This document shows, in pieces, positions 8,943-17,754 of a stretch of DNA of 64,000 bases. This DNA comes from an uncultured Planktomarina sp. (GTDB taxonomy: Bacteria > Pseudomonadota > Alphaproteobacteria > Rhodobacterales > Rhodobacteraceae): the NCBI GenBank assembly GCA_943788425.1, contig CALSQF010000002.1:18104-82103 (forward strand), read 5' to 3'. The translations under genes were made by a program, and so were the position numbers. Under the pieces are notes generated by a model. That model was not told the DNA's origin. It was given only the letters and a program-made list of their open reading frames with translations, and searched no databases. The stretch's first letter is position 1; the number at the start of each line of letters is the position of its first letter.

Positions 8943-10562
8943 TCATTTAGTTAACACTATTTTATCTCCAAGACCTGAGGCCTTTAGATGCTCCGAGAAA
9001 TAGTTATTAAAAAATGGTAGGCCCTCGGCTAATTTCAAAAACTCTTGCCGTGTGACAACCAAAACCTTCGCATCCTCAACTGCAACCGCTGTAGCGATAC
9101 GACGACTTGCACCTAAAAGTATAAGCTCGCCAAAATGCTCACCTTTGCTCAAAATACGGCTCTCTTCTGATCCAGTCTCGCCGTTAGTGCTTGTAATGCG
9201 AATTGTTCCTGAAACTATTGTATAAAGTCCATCGGCGCGGGAACCGTTTTCATAAATCCGATCACCCGCACGATAGTATACGTATCGCGTTCCAGGCTCG
9301 TTTTGTGAAATAATTTGTGCAACAGACCGTCGGGATAAACCATCCATCAGCCAATTCCACAAAACAGAAATACGAGCCTGCGTCCCTGGGAGAAGGGAAA
9401 TATAATAAATCCGCCAAAGTAACCAGGCCGCCCTACCAGTAAGTCTCAATCCTAAAACCTCTGCAACCCCACGGCCAGCGCCTAGAGAGGCCAATGCACC
9501 TTTTGATTTATATTTAAAAGGCTTCGTATTTTTTTTCTCGATGACATTTTTGATATTTAAAGAAAGATGGGCCGCTTCGCGAACTGCAAACTGTGCGGTG
9601 GGTGGAGCGAAATCTTCTCTTTTGGATGCATTTTCATTAAGCGGTATAAGTGCGCAATCACCAATAGCCCAAATATTATCCTGCCCTTCAGCTTTAAAGT
9701 CACGTCCAACCAAAACACGACCATCCTGCAAACTAAGCGGCATATTTGCGACAATAGCAGAGGGGGTGTTGCCTATAGTTGCGACTATGGTGCGGGTATC
9801 GATCACCTCATTTTCACTCGTTACAAGCTGAGTGCCTGTCGCTTTGGCCACACCAACGCCCAGCTGAATTTCAATTCCACGTTTTTCTAAGTTGGCATAT
9901 GCATAATTAGCCAAACTTTCAGGCATCTCATTTAAAATTCTCTTGGAAAACTCTAGTAAAACGACCCGTATCTCTGATGGCTGAATGTTAGGATATTCAA
10001 CCAAAGATCGATCAATCAATTCCTTGATTTCACCAACTGTTTCAACACCCGAGAAACCACCACCAATCACGCTAAACGTCAAAGCTCCTTTTTTAACTTC
10101 CGGCAGCCGCGTGATGTCTGCGTGTTCGAGGCGTTCAATAATATGTGCGCGCAAACGCTGTGCATCGCTAAGAGTTTTCATTGTAAAAGCATGTTCACTC
10201 AATCCCGGCGTCTTAGACAAATCATTCCCCGATCCGAGTGCAATCACAAGATGATCATACTCTAATATCGTTGGGCGACGCTGCACGCCCTGAAAGACCG
10301 TTACCTGCTGTAATATAGGGTCTATGCTGTCAATCTCTGCCTTTCGCATTGAAACACCTTTAGTCAAAAACCGCAGTGGCGATACTGCATTGATTGCGGA
10401 AATAGCCCCTCCAGCAATTTCAGGCAAAAGAGGTTGAAATACAAAATAATTGTCGCGGCTCACAATTTCTATTTCGCCCTTTCGACCCATTAGTTTCTGA
10501 ATATTACGCGCTGCGTATAACCCGGAAAATCCTCCACCAAGGATCAAAATTCGACAAGCCAT
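8943..10562 (-). CDS. Type II NADH dehydrogenase-like FAD oxidoreductase with C-terminal cyclic-nucleotide-binding domain
   Basis: A 539-aa protein. Residues 1-400 form an NDH-2-type flavoprotein: FAD dinucleotide fold GGGFSGLYAARN at 9-20, NAD fold VIGGGFSGVET near 165, and the second FAD motif DNIWAIGDCA near 295. NDH-2 passes electrons from NADH to quinone without pumping protons at the inner membrane face. Residues about 405-535 form an extra domain with the beta-roll pattern of cNMP-binding proteins, including GDRIYENGSRADGLYTIVSG and GEHFGEL (phosphate-cassette-like), where the Arg of the canonical cassette should be checked. The start has an excellent AAGGAGAG site. Fusion of a respiratory entry enzyme with a CRP-like sensor is unusual. 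Confidence 0.85.
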   Translation of the reverse strand: MACRILILGGGFSGLYAARNIQKLMGRKGEIEIVSRDNYFVFQPLLPEIAGGAISAINAVSPLRFLTKGVSMRKAEIDSIDPILQQVTVFQGVQRRPTILEYDHLVIALGSGNDLSKTPGLSEHAFTMKTLSDAQRLRAHIIERLEHADITRLPEVKKGALTFSVIGGGFSGVETVGEIKELIDRSLVEYPNIQPSEIRVVLLEFSKRILNEMPESLANYAYANLEKRGIEIQLGVGVAKATGTQLVTSENEVIDTRTIVATIGNTPSAIVANMPLSLQDGRVLVGRDFKAEGQDNIWAIGDCALIPLNENASKREDFAPPTAQFAVREAAHLSLNIKNVIEKKNTKPFKYKSKGALASLGAGRGVAEVLGLRLTGRAAWLLWRIYYISLLPGTQARISVLWNWLMDGLSRRSVAQIISQNEPGTRYVYYRAGDRIYENGSRADGLYTIVSGTIRITSTNGETGSEESRILSKGEHFGELILLGASRRIATAVAVEDAKVLVVTRQEFLKLAEGLPFFNNYFSEHLKASGLGDKIVLTK

Positions 10563-10794
10563 AGCAGCTCTCCTTACCTTTAATAATTTACCATTTCATG
10601 CAGCATGCTGCCACTCTTGGACAATCGTATGCAGTCAGCTGTCAAGCAGTAACAGTTAATATCGGCTAAATTAGGTAAAATTAAAAATGCTGTAACCGCA
10701 TAAAATGGCATTTCAGAAAACAGATTTAAGTTGCCACTAAGTTTGGGAGAATTAGCATCGGATTGTCGGTACAGCCAGAGCCCCCCCTCTTGGG

Positions 10795-10945
10795 TGTCTT
10801 GGCCCCCCTAAAACTGTGCCACTATTTGTTGCGCAAGGAGGTTACACAAAATGGTACTGAAACGGTATTCGGATGAGGATTGAAGATATTGCGCGAGATT
10901 GATGTTCATTTGCATGATGGGTTAGATGTTGTGAGCTATGAGGTT
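10795..10945 (+). mobile_element. IS3-family left end with broken orfA start
   Basis: Starts TGTCTTGGCCCCCCTAAAAC, has an AGGAGG-like site, then orfA from the ATG at 10851 (MVLKRYSDED). A four-base deletion relative to the copy at 15929 creates a TGA right after SDED. Similarity stops near 10940, after CATGATGGGTTAGATG. It is the opposite end of the same type of element as the OrfB at 1-846. The rest of the 10563-11064 gap shows no gene. Confidence 0.75.
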
Positions 10946-11064
10946 TGCTACCTTTAGAAGATTATGTTGCTGACATAGGCAAGAGGGTTAAACGCCCGTA
11001 GCGTTTATACAGGCTGGAATTTTATCATATTGTAACGATTCAATCGATCCATTAGCTCTCGATT

Positions 11065-12261
11065 ATGAACCTATCAGCCTTAACCTTTAAAGATTTCCGT
11101 ATTTATATTTGTGGTAATATTTTTGCATCTAACGCTGTTTGGATGCAAAGGGTCACTATAGGTTGGATCGCGTGGGATTTGACCTCATCAGCATCTTTTG
11201 TTGGCATGGTTGCATTTGTAAACTTTATACCGTCGTTACTGGCCGGCCCATTTTTTGGCGTACTTGTGGATCGAGTAAGAGTTAAGCAGGCTGCCATCTT
11301 TACACAATTCCTATCGTTTATGATCGCTATAAGTTTTTATGCATTTTTCGTTCTTGGGATTTTGAACGAACTTAATTTATTATTTTTAACGCTTTGTACT
11401 GGAATGGTGGTCTCAGCACATTCCCCCGTTCGAATGTCGCTGGGACCACGCCTGGTTGCCAGTACTTCAGTCGCCTCAGTTGTGACTCTAGGTGCTATCA
11501 ATTTTAATTTAGCAAGATTAACTGGACCAGCAATTGCAGGATGGATTATTGCGTTTTATGGAATTCAGGCTTCACTTTTCGTTCAAATACTTTGCTACCC
11601 ACCATTTCTCTTAGCTTTAAGCTTTCTAAGACCACGGCGTGAATTGGCTTTAAATGCGCGAAAAGAAGCATTCATGAAAGCACTAACTTCAGGAATTTTA
11701 TATTCATTTAAAAACCCATTAATTTTAAAGGCACTTTTAATAACTGCGTTGTCTTCTTTTTTACTGCGCAGTGTTCTCGAAATTTTGCCTGTGATCGCGG
11801 ATGGCTTCTTTGGACGTGGAGCAACAGGGCTGGGGCTGCTGACGTCATCCGCTGGATTTGGCGCACTATTAGCGGGTGTAGTTAAAGCGTTTTCTTCTAG
11901 TCAGCCTCCTGGGATATTGCCCAAGTATGTGCCTATAAGTATTTTTTTTGGTTTTGCATTTATTCCACTCATTGGTCTGTGCGGTTCGTGGTCTCTGACG
12001 CTAGGTTTTATTTCTTACTTGGGATTTGCTGGGACTCTGTCCGGGATATCGCTCCAAAGTGCTATCCAAATGGAACTGGAAGACAGTTTGCGGGGGCGTG
12101 TAATGAGCCTTTGGACCATGGCTGCAATTGGTGGTACGGCATTAGGCGCAGTTTTTTTAGGTGGATTCACTGATTACCTAGGGGTAGTGCCGGCGCTTGG
12201 ATTGACTGGCTCGCTTGGTTGTTTATTGTTGGTTATCTTACTGAGTATTGCCGATAATTAA
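11065..12261 (+). CDS. MFS transporter (EntS-like/DHA-type efflux permease)
   Basis: A 398-aa integral membrane protein with the 12-segment pattern of a major facilitator. The N-terminal half has FFGVLVDRVRVKQA, the loop 2-3 motif, near residues 63-76. A shorter charged loop is repeated in the second half (MELEDSLRGRVMSLWTM near 335-350), typical of the EntS-like group that exports siderophores or drugs. No ribosome-binding site is obvious upstream. It is a single gene flanked by an IS3 remnant and an unrelated gene. Direction is probably export; substrate unknown. Confidence 0.8.
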   Translation: MNLSALTFKDFRIYICGNIFASNAVWMQRVTIGWIAWDLTSSASFVGMVAFVNFIPSLLAGPFFGVLVDRVRVKQAAIFTQFLSFMIAISFYAFFVLGILNELNLLFLTLCTGMVVSAHSPVRMSLGPRLVASTSVASVVTLGAINFNLARLTGPAIAGWIIAFYGIQASLFVQILCYPPFLLALSFLRPRRELALNARKEAFMKALTSGILYSFKNPLILKALLITALSSFLLRSVLEILPVIADGFFGRGATGLGLLTSSAGFGALLAGVVKAFSSSQPPGILPKYVPISIFFGFAFIPLIGLCGSWSLTLGFISYLGFAGTLSGISLQSAIQMELEDSLRGRVMSLWTMAAIGGTALGAVFLGGFTDYLGVVPALGLTGSLGCLLLVILLSIADN

Positions 12262-12365
12262 GCCAACTAGCGAACTTTTATGCAAAAATGCCCTCTTAAT
12301 TTTTTGAACAAATCATCTTTATTGTTGGTAATATATAAATGAAAAGAAACGGTTTAGGGATAACA

Positions 12366-13181
12366 ATGCAACAAGCTCACGATTATTTGGCCGAGGTTGA
12401 CGAATTGTCAAATTTGTTGCGCGATCAGCTCGAAAGTATCTTTTTAAAAAAAACTCTTTTTAAATCGTGGACCGTGAATGACGTGATTGGACATTTATAC
12501 ATGTTCGATTTTGCAGCTTTAAAGTCACTGCAAAACGAAAATGAGTTTGCAAAGATCTACTCCAACGTTTCATCTCATCTAGATCAAGGGATGTCACTTT
12601 TAGAGAGCCAATATCCTTTTTTGACTGAGCTTAGTGGGAAAAATTTGTTTGAGCGGTGGTATGGTAACAGCAGAAAATTGGGGGCAGCTTTTGCTGGTGC
12701 GGACCCCAGTGTGCGTCTGAAGTGGTTTGGACCAGAAATGAGCGCCAAATCTAGTATAACCGCTCGTCAAATGGAAACATGGGCGCATGGTCAAGAAATA
12801 TTTGATGTTTTGGGAGTAAAGCGTACCGCACATGATAGAATTAAAAATATTTGCCATCTTGGAGTCGCTACGTTTGGTTGGAGTTTCACGAATAGAGGCC
12901 TGAAAGTTCCAGACCACACCCCGTATGTTAGGTTAATCAGTCCCTCCGGGAAGATATGGGAATGGGGTGACAGCGGATCATCGTCATCGATCAACGGTAA
13001 CGCATCGGAGTTTGCCGAAGTCGTCACACAAGTTCGTAATGTTCAAGACACGAAGCTAAAATCCGAGGGCGCAATTGCGAAAAACTGGATGAAAATAGCC
13101 CAATGCTTTGCCGGACAGCCTGAAAACCCTCCGCCCAAAGGCAGTAGATTTACGGTGCCGCGAGTAAATTTTGGGGTTTAG
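12366..13181 (+). CDS. TIGR03084-like metal-binding protein (DinB/maleylpyruvate isomerase-like fold)
   Basis: About 271 aa from the ATG at 12366 (MQQAHDYLAE); an ATG nine codons upstream is in frame but lacks a ribosome-binding site. The core contains WTVNDVIGHLYMFDFAA, WFGPEMSAKSSITAR, METWAHGQE and HLGVATFGWSFTNRG. These are the conserved blocks I associate with TIGR03084 proteins of the DinB/mycothiol-dependent isomerase superfamily, with the three metal His in GHLYMFD, ETWAHGQ and CHLGVATFGW. Function is not established. It precedes a RarD-like transporter on the same strand. Confidence 0.7.
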   Translation: MQQAHDYLAEVDELSNLLRDQLESIFLKKTLFKSWTVNDVIGHLYMFDFAALKSLQNENEFAKIYSNVSSHLDQGMSLLESQYPFLTELSGKNLFERWYGNSRKLGAAFAGADPSVRLKWFGPEMSAKSSITARQMETWAHGQEIFDVLGVKRTAHDRIKNICHLGVATFGWSFTNRGLKVPDHTPYVRLISPSGKIWEWGDSGSSSSINGNASEFAEVVTQVRNVQDTKLKSEGAIAKNWMKIAQCFAGQPENPPPKGSRFTVPRVNFGV

Positions 13182-13366
13182 CCAACCTTCAAATACATAT
13201 CTTTAGATGCAATTCAAAAGCTATGAATTTTGCCAGAGTATTAATATTAAAACGGTTGCACTCGGCCTATCTGTCATCATTCCTTTTCTTGTCCACTTGC
13301 TTATATTTTTCAATAACTAATAATTTCGACTTGACCTTCAATCCGTTTTGTTGCGCTGGTATTTTC

Positions 13367-14266
13367 ATGCATTTGCAAAAAGATAATGATAGCCCTGCGG
13401 GCCTCGCCTTTGCAGTCTCAGCTTATATCCTTTGGGGATTTCTACCGCTGTATATGAAGCTGTTGGATCATATTCCCGCATTGGAAATTGTAGCTCATAG
13501 AGTTATTTGGTCTGTCCCTATTGCTGGTTTGGCCTTGCTAGTTATGGGACGTACGTCTAATTTGCGAGCAGCATTGTCTAGCGCCCAAGCAATTTCAATG
13601 GGCGCTGTTACAGCGGCTCTCATAGCGGTGAACTGGGGCATTTATGTGTGGGCGATCAGCTCTGGTCATGCCTTAGACGCCGCTTTAGGTTACTATATTA
13701 ATCCACTATTCAGCATTGCTCTTGGAACTGTGTTTATGGGTGAGCGACCGAATAAATGGCAAATAGTTGCCATTGCTTTGGCGACTTCCGCGGTTATTGT
13801 TTTAACATGGTCTGCGGGAAAGCTGCCATGGGTTGCCATCGGACTATTTATGAGCTGGGGATTTTATGCTCTTTGTAAGAAAAAATTGCCAATCGGACCA
13901 AACCAAGGTTTTTTACTGGAAATATTGATATTATTACCATTCGCTCTTTTAGTAGCGACCTGGTATGCCGTTCGCAACGAGAGCCATTTGTTCACTTTAA
14001 GTTTCCGTGATGGCTTTCTCTTGCTAGGCTGCGGCTTAGTAACAGCAGTTCCTCTAATGCTCTATGCAAATGGTGCTAAACGATTGCGCTTAACCACCAT
14101 CGCCATATTACAGTACATCGCACCAACTATGATCTTTTTATGTGCGGTATTTGTTTTTGATGAGCCTTTTGGACGGGAGCGTATGATTGCTTTCCCAATG
14201 ATTTGGCTAGCTTTGATCATCTATTCAGTCTCTCTTATTAATCAAATGAAAAAAGACTTAGCTTAG
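13367..14266 (+). CDS. rarD: RarD-like EamA-family permease
   Basis: A permease of about 299 aa with ten predicted membrane segments in two EamA repeats. It begins MHLQKDNDSPAGLAFAVSAY, followed by the RarD signatures WGFLPLYMKLL, HRVIWS, NWGIYVWA and ALGYYINPL. The in-frame ATG at 13223 would add 48 residues not found in the family, so the start at 13367 is preferred. RarD is annotated as a chloramphenicol-sensitivity protein, but its natural substrate is unknown; it belongs to the drug/metabolite exporter superfamily. AT-rich stretches follow the stop. Confidence 0.82.
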   Translation: MHLQKDNDSPAGLAFAVSAYILWGFLPLYMKLLDHIPALEIVAHRVIWSVPIAGLALLVMGRTSNLRAALSSAQAISMGAVTAALIAVNWGIYVWAISSGHALDAALGYYINPLFSIALGTVFMGERPNKWQIVAIALATSAVIVLTWSAGKLPWVAIGLFMSWGFYALCKKKLPIGPNQGFLLEILILLPFALLVATWYAVRNESHLFTLSFRDGFLLLGCGLVTAVPLMLYANGAKRLRLTTIAILQYIAPTMIFLCAVFVFDEPFGRERMIAFPMIWLALIIYSVSLINQMKKDLA

Positions 14267-14536
14267 AGGTTTTTAAGTCTGTTTTCATCAATTTTTTTCT
14301 TGTGACGCTGACATTTATTAACAGATAGAAAAAGAAAAAAGCACTAGAAAAAACTAACCTAGTTTGCAGCGACGCGCGGCCGTGTGACGGAGGTGTTATC
14401 TATATTGATGTAAAAGCGAATGTTGCGACATCCCATCTGCAAAAATTGCTTAGCTTTAAAATTATTCTTTACGGCGCTACTATTATAATCATTACTTTAT
14501 TTGAATTAAACTTGGGCAAGGCGTTGGAGATCACAA

Positions 14537-15298
14537 ATGATCGAAAAGACTGAAACTCTACATAACTTTAATCAACAATGCTTTATAGTCACGGGAGGTG
14601 CGCAAGGTCTCGGCGGAGCAATCACTCGAAGACTGGCCGCATCAAATGCAACAATTGCCATCTGGGATATAGATGCAGACGCAAGTGCGCAAATGAAAGA
14701 ACAGCTAGGTAACAATGTCGAAATCTTCGAAGTAGATATTTCAAACGAAACCTCAGTCGAAATGGCTATGGCAAATACGATTGATTGGTCCGGTGTTGTA
14801 CATGGTTTAGTCAATTCTGCAGGAATAGCGGGGCCGAATACACCGTTAGCTGACTATCCTATCGATGCATGGCGTCAGATTATGCAAATTAACGTAGATG
14901 GAACCTTTCTAACCAACCGTGCTGTAGTTCCTCTGTTACAGGCTCAGGGCTATGGTCGTATAGTCAACATATCTTCTGTCGCCGGCAAAGAGGGCAATCC
15001 AAATGCGTCAGCATATTCGGCATCAAAGGCTTCGGTAATAGCAATTACAAAATCTTTAGGTAAAGAACTGGCCGAGTTCGACATCGCAGTCAACTGCGTC
15101 ACACCAGCAGCTGCGCGCACCCGAATTTTTGATCAAATGAGCCAAGACCATATCGATTATATGTTGTCTAAAATCCCCCGCGGTCGTTTCGTCGAACTCG
15201 AAGAAACATCAGCAATGGTATGCTGGCTACTATCCTCCGAAAACAGTTTCACTACCGGTAGTGTTTTTGATCTCAGTGGTGGTCGTGCCACGTATTAA
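14537..15298 (+). CDS. Short-chain dehydrogenase/reductase
   Basis: A classical SDR of 253 aa. It has the NAD(P) loop TGGAQGLGG at about 19-27, an Asp after the second strand (WDIDAD) suggesting NAD preference, NSAG near 93, and the catalytic Ser in NISSVAG with Tyr and Lys in YSASK near 160. The C-terminal GSVFDLSGGRATY resembles FabG-type and sugar-acid dehydrogenases. TGGAGAT precedes the ATG. No pathway partner lies next to it, so the substrate is open. Confidence 0.82.
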   Translation: MIEKTETLHNFNQQCFIVTGGAQGLGGAITRRLAASNATIAIWDIDADASAQMKEQLGNNVEIFEVDISNETSVEMAMANTIDWSGVVHGLVNSAGIAGPNTPLADYPIDAWRQIMQINVDGTFLTNRAVVPLLQAQGYGRIVNISSVAGKEGNPNASAYSASKASVIAITKSLGKELAEFDIAVNCVTPAAARTRIFDQMSQDHIDYMLSKIPRGRFVELEETSAMVCWLLSSENSFTTGSVFDLSGGRATY

Positions 15299-15324
15299 CT
15301 CAATTGACCAAGGTAATCTCTAGT

Positions 15325-15360
15325 GGGGCACTGTCAGACGAATGGGAACCCTGCCGTGAG
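15325..15360. repeat. Solo IS-end-like sequence
   Basis: GGGGCACTGTCAGACGAATG then GGAACCCTGC closely resembles the CTGTCARRCGAATRRRAAC end of the degenerate copies at 8201 and 34829, without the coding tail. It sits 27 bases after the SDR stop. Confidence 0.4.
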
Positions 15361-15440
15361 ACGCATTTTAATGTGGTAGTTGTATTTCATGTCAGTTTAG
15401 CTACCGTATTCATGTAACCAAATTTTACGGGGGTATAATA

Positions 15441-15824
15441 ATGCGACATCTTTCAACAATTTTGACTGCGATTAGTCTAATTTGGGCTACGTCGACAGCG
15501 GCAGAACCAGCTCTTGGTGTTTGGAAGTCGGAACCTGGAGAAACGGGTGGTTACATCCACGTAGAAATCATACCATGTGAAAATAATTTATGCGGAGTAA
15601 TCACAGAAGTCGTCGGTAACGACAATCGTTCGATAATCGGCCGTAATATAATCAATAATATGAAGATTAAAGGTAATGGTAAATATAATGGTGGTACTAT
15701 TTGGGCACCAGATACCGATAAAACCTACAGATCACATATGACACTTGATGAAGACATACTTACTGTTAACGGATGCGTGGCAATGATTTTGTGTCGAGGG
15801 CAAAAATGGACACGCCTAGATTAA
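15441..15824 (+). CDS. DUF2147 exported protein
   Basis: A 127-aa protein with a signal peptide of about 21 residues ending AAEP. The mature part has the DUF2147 blocks GVWKSEPGETGGYIHVEI, CGVITEVVG, GGTIWAPDTDKTYRSHM and VNGCVAMILCRGQKWTR. These small periplasmic beta-barrel-like proteins are common in Rhodobacterales and of unknown role. A GGGGG run lies upstream of the ATG. It ends just before a dispersed repeat. Confidence 0.8.
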   Translation: MRHLSTILTAISLIWATSTAAEPALGVWKSEPGETGGYIHVEIIPCENNLCGVITEVVGNDNRSIIGRNIINNMKIKGNGKYNGGTIWAPDTDKTYRSHMTLDEDILTVNGCVAMILCRGQKWTRLD

Positions 15825-15828
15825 CTTA

Positions 15829-15877
15829 CCCACGGCAACGCACATACGCTAAACCCCCGATAATGCTTCTTAAGCTA
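15829..15877 (+). repeat. Dispersed ~50-bp intergenic repeat, copy 2
   Basis: Matches the copy at 1975-2024 (CCCACGGCAACGCACATACG then CTAAACCCCCGATAATGCTT). It starts five bases after the DUF2147 stop and 52 bases before an IS3 left end. Confidence 0.6.
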
Positions 15878-15928
15878 ACAGGTAATATCACAGGCTATAT
15901 TTCCTCGACAGAACAACAATCACACCAT

Positions 15929-16055
15929 TGTCTTGGCCCCCTAAAACTGTGCCATTATTTGTTGCGCAAGGGAGTTACGCAGAATGGCACTGAAACGGTA
16001 TTCGGATGAGGATGCGCTAAAGACATTGCGCGAGATTGATATTCATTTGCATGAT
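15929..16055 (+). mobile_element. IS3-family left end with intact orfA start
   Basis: TGTCTTGGCCCCCTAAAACT through the orfA ATG at 15984 and codons MALKRYSDEDALKTLREID. It is nearly identical to the copy at 10795 but without its frame-breaking deletion. The element is cut at about 16055, where sequence of a HIT-family gene begins. Confidence 0.8.
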
Positions 16056-16202
16056 GGGTTTAATGTCGGTGTGAACTCTGGGCTTTTTGCTGGCCAGACG
16101 ATCTTCCATGCGCACATACACTTGATCCCACGGAGAGAGGGTGATGTCGTTGATCCTAGAGGTGGCGTCAGAGGTGTGATCCCAAGTAAGCAAGGGTATT
16201 AG
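15984..16202 (+). pseudogene. Chimeric ORF: IS3 OrfA N-terminus fused in frame to a HIT-protein C-terminus
   Basis: This 72-codon frame begins with the first 24-25 residues of an IS3 OrfA (MALKRYSDED..., ending HLHDG). It continues without interruption as the last part of a HIT-family hydrolase: GFNVGVNSGLFAGQT, the catalytic triad region FHAHIHLIPRR, and GGVRGVIPSKQGY. The HIT motif HxHxH is intact, but the N-terminal half of the HIT fold is missing, so enzyme activity is unlikely. The OrfA ribosome-binding site and start are retained, so a product could be made. The junction falls at a shared Asp-Gly (GATGG), suggesting deletion at a microhomology. Confidence 0.8.
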
Positions 16203-16231
16203 ACTTGAGGCGCTGGGCTTTCGCTTCATGC

Positions 16232-16262
16232 GGTACACAAATCAGGTACACTTTCGGTACAC
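16232..16262. repeat. Three spaced GGTACAC repeats
   Basis: GGTACAC occurs at 16232-16238, 16245-16251 and 16256-16262, starts 13 and 11 bases apart, in an AT-rich gap (16203-16677) with no convincing gene. This could be remnant attachment-site arm repeats of an integrase, a protein-binding array, or chance. Confidence 0.4.
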
Positions 16263-16348
16263 AAAAATACAAGCGACCCGTTTTTAAATATTGTATTTAA
16301 ACAATAAATATACAATAAACGCTCCCTACCGCTGGAGCCATTTAAAAC

Positions 16349-16380
16349 AACACCTTAGAGAATTTCGCGGGTGTTTTTTT
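16349..16380 (+). terminator. Candidate intrinsic terminator
   Basis: AACACC pairs with GGTGTT across a 15-base loop and is followed by a T run (GGTGTTTTTTT). No intact gene lies directly upstream, so it may have served the deleted HIT gene or an older transcript. Confidence 0.4.
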
Positions 16381-16511
16381 ATGCGTACAGCTAAATTAGC
16401 TCGTGATTTATATAAGTATTCAAAAAATGTGGCTCTAACGAGCCTAATACCTTGTGACCCTTGAATAAGGGCCTCTAACGCCGCATTGCATGCAAGCACC
16501 AACTGATTTTG

Positions 16512-16650
16512 TGCTGTCAGATATATCAACCTTCGTATCGAATAGAGGGAACACCCTAGTCTATGAGCAAAAAACCAGGAGTTACTCCGCTAGATCAGCG
16601 ACGCAGTCTATTTTGAATATTGAGACGCGCGTAGAGGTGGAGTTGGCGTG
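16512..16650 (-). repeat. Degenerate IS end with coding tail, copy C
   Basis: Contains GCTGTCAGATATAT and CGAATAGAGGGAAC (IS-end-like), then a minus-strand tail readable as HLYARLNIQNRLRR, aligned with HLYSRLNFKLNR of copy B. It lies 28 bases from the end of the polyol transporter operon. Confidence 0.5.
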
Positions 16651-16677
16651 ATGCAAAATTATTCCGGCAGCATCACT

Positions 16678-17754
16678 TTATGAGACCAAGATATCAGCAG
16701 CATAAACACAGCAATTTTCAGCCGGTAACTGTAGTTCCACACGGTCCACCGGTACGGCTATATCTCGCTCGACCTTAACTTTAGTGACATGCCCTTCAAA
16801 CACTGCAGTCACGAGTTTGTAATTGCCCATATCTTCCACCCGTTGCACGTGAGCGGTAAACGTATTTGCGCCTTTTGCTTCGACAATTCGGATGTACTCA
16901 GATCGGATACCCAACTTTAATGGCGCTGATCCAACTTTGGACAAATCTGTGCCGGTCATGATCTCTGCACTGCCAATTGACAGCATATATCCCCCAGAGG
17001 CCTGACAATCAAAAAAGTTCATCGCGGGCGCGCCAATAAAATAACCAACAAAGGTCGTTTTGGGTCGATCAAACAGCTCAGCGGGGGAGCCCACTTGCAC
17101 AATTTTCCCAGCATCCATGACAATGATATTTTCGGCAAAAGTCATGGCCTCATTCTGATCATGGGTCACATAAATCAACGTAGAGCGATATTTTTGATTG
17201 ATTTCTTTCAGTTGACGACGCAGGCGAAATTTCAAATCTGGATCAATAACCGTAAGCGGTTCATCCATCAAAACTGCTGCTACATCATCGCGCACCAATC
17301 CACGCCCCAGTGAGATCAGCTGTTTTTGATCCGCGGTCAATCGGCTAGCCGATTTTTTCAGCAACCCCTGCAGACTTAACGCCTCGGCCACTTCCTGGAC
17401 TTTAGCATCAATCACCGATTTTTCATAATTCCGGCATACCAAGGGAAAGGCCAAATTTTGCTTAACGGTCATTGTGCCGTAAATTACCGGGAACTGAAAT
17501 ACTTGCGCAATATTACGCTCAGACGTAGACAGTGTAGTCACATCCACACCATCAAAAAGCAGTTTCCCCTCTGAGGGTTGCACGATACCAGACATGATGT
17601 TGAGCATGGTCGTTTTACCACAGCCCGAGGGTCCTAAAATCGCATAACGGCCGCCATCAACCCAGGTCATATTAAACGGGTCCAACGCATAGTTCATATC
17701 CGCCGCCTGCGGATTGTACGAATGCGCAATATTTTTCAGTTCAATTTCAGCCAT
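16678..17754 (-). CDS. ABC transporter ATPase, GlpT-like, with non-canonical signature motif
   Basis: A 358-aa sugar-type (MalK/UgpC-like) ATPase with C-terminal OB-like regulatory domain. Walker A is GPSGCGKTT (about 41-49), Walker B VLMDEPLTVIDPD, switch His VTHDQNEA. The usual LSGGQ is replaced by LTADQKQLISLGRGL, a change I recall from the second ATPase of GlpSTPQV glycerol transporters. It starts on the last base of the stop of the preceding ATPase gene. Two ATPases of unequal type suggest a heterodimeric engine with one degenerate site. Glycerol or a similar polyol is the best guess for the substrate. Confidence 0.82.
   Translation of the reverse strand: MAEIELKNIAHSYNPQAADMNYALDPFNMTWVDGGRYAILGPSGCGKTTMLNIMSGIVQPSEGKLLFDGVDVTTLSTSERNIAQVFQFPVIYGTMTVKQNLAFPLVCRNYEKSVIDAKVQEVAEALSLQGLLKKSASRLTADQKQLISLGRGLVRDDVAAVLMDEPLTVIDPDLKFRLRRQLKEINQKYRSTLIYVTHDQNEAMTFAENIIVMDAGKIVQVGSPAELFDRPKTTFVGYFIGAPAMNFFDCQASGGYMLSIGSAEIMTGTDLSKVGSAPLKLGIRSEYIRIVEAKGANTFTAHVQRVEDMGNYKLVTAVFEGHVTKVKVERDIAVPVDRVELQLPAENCCVYAADILVS

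Noticed and set aside
16326-16529. Minus-strand frame of 67 codons
   Set aside because: Overlaps the terminator hairpin and an IS-like end; no initiation signal.
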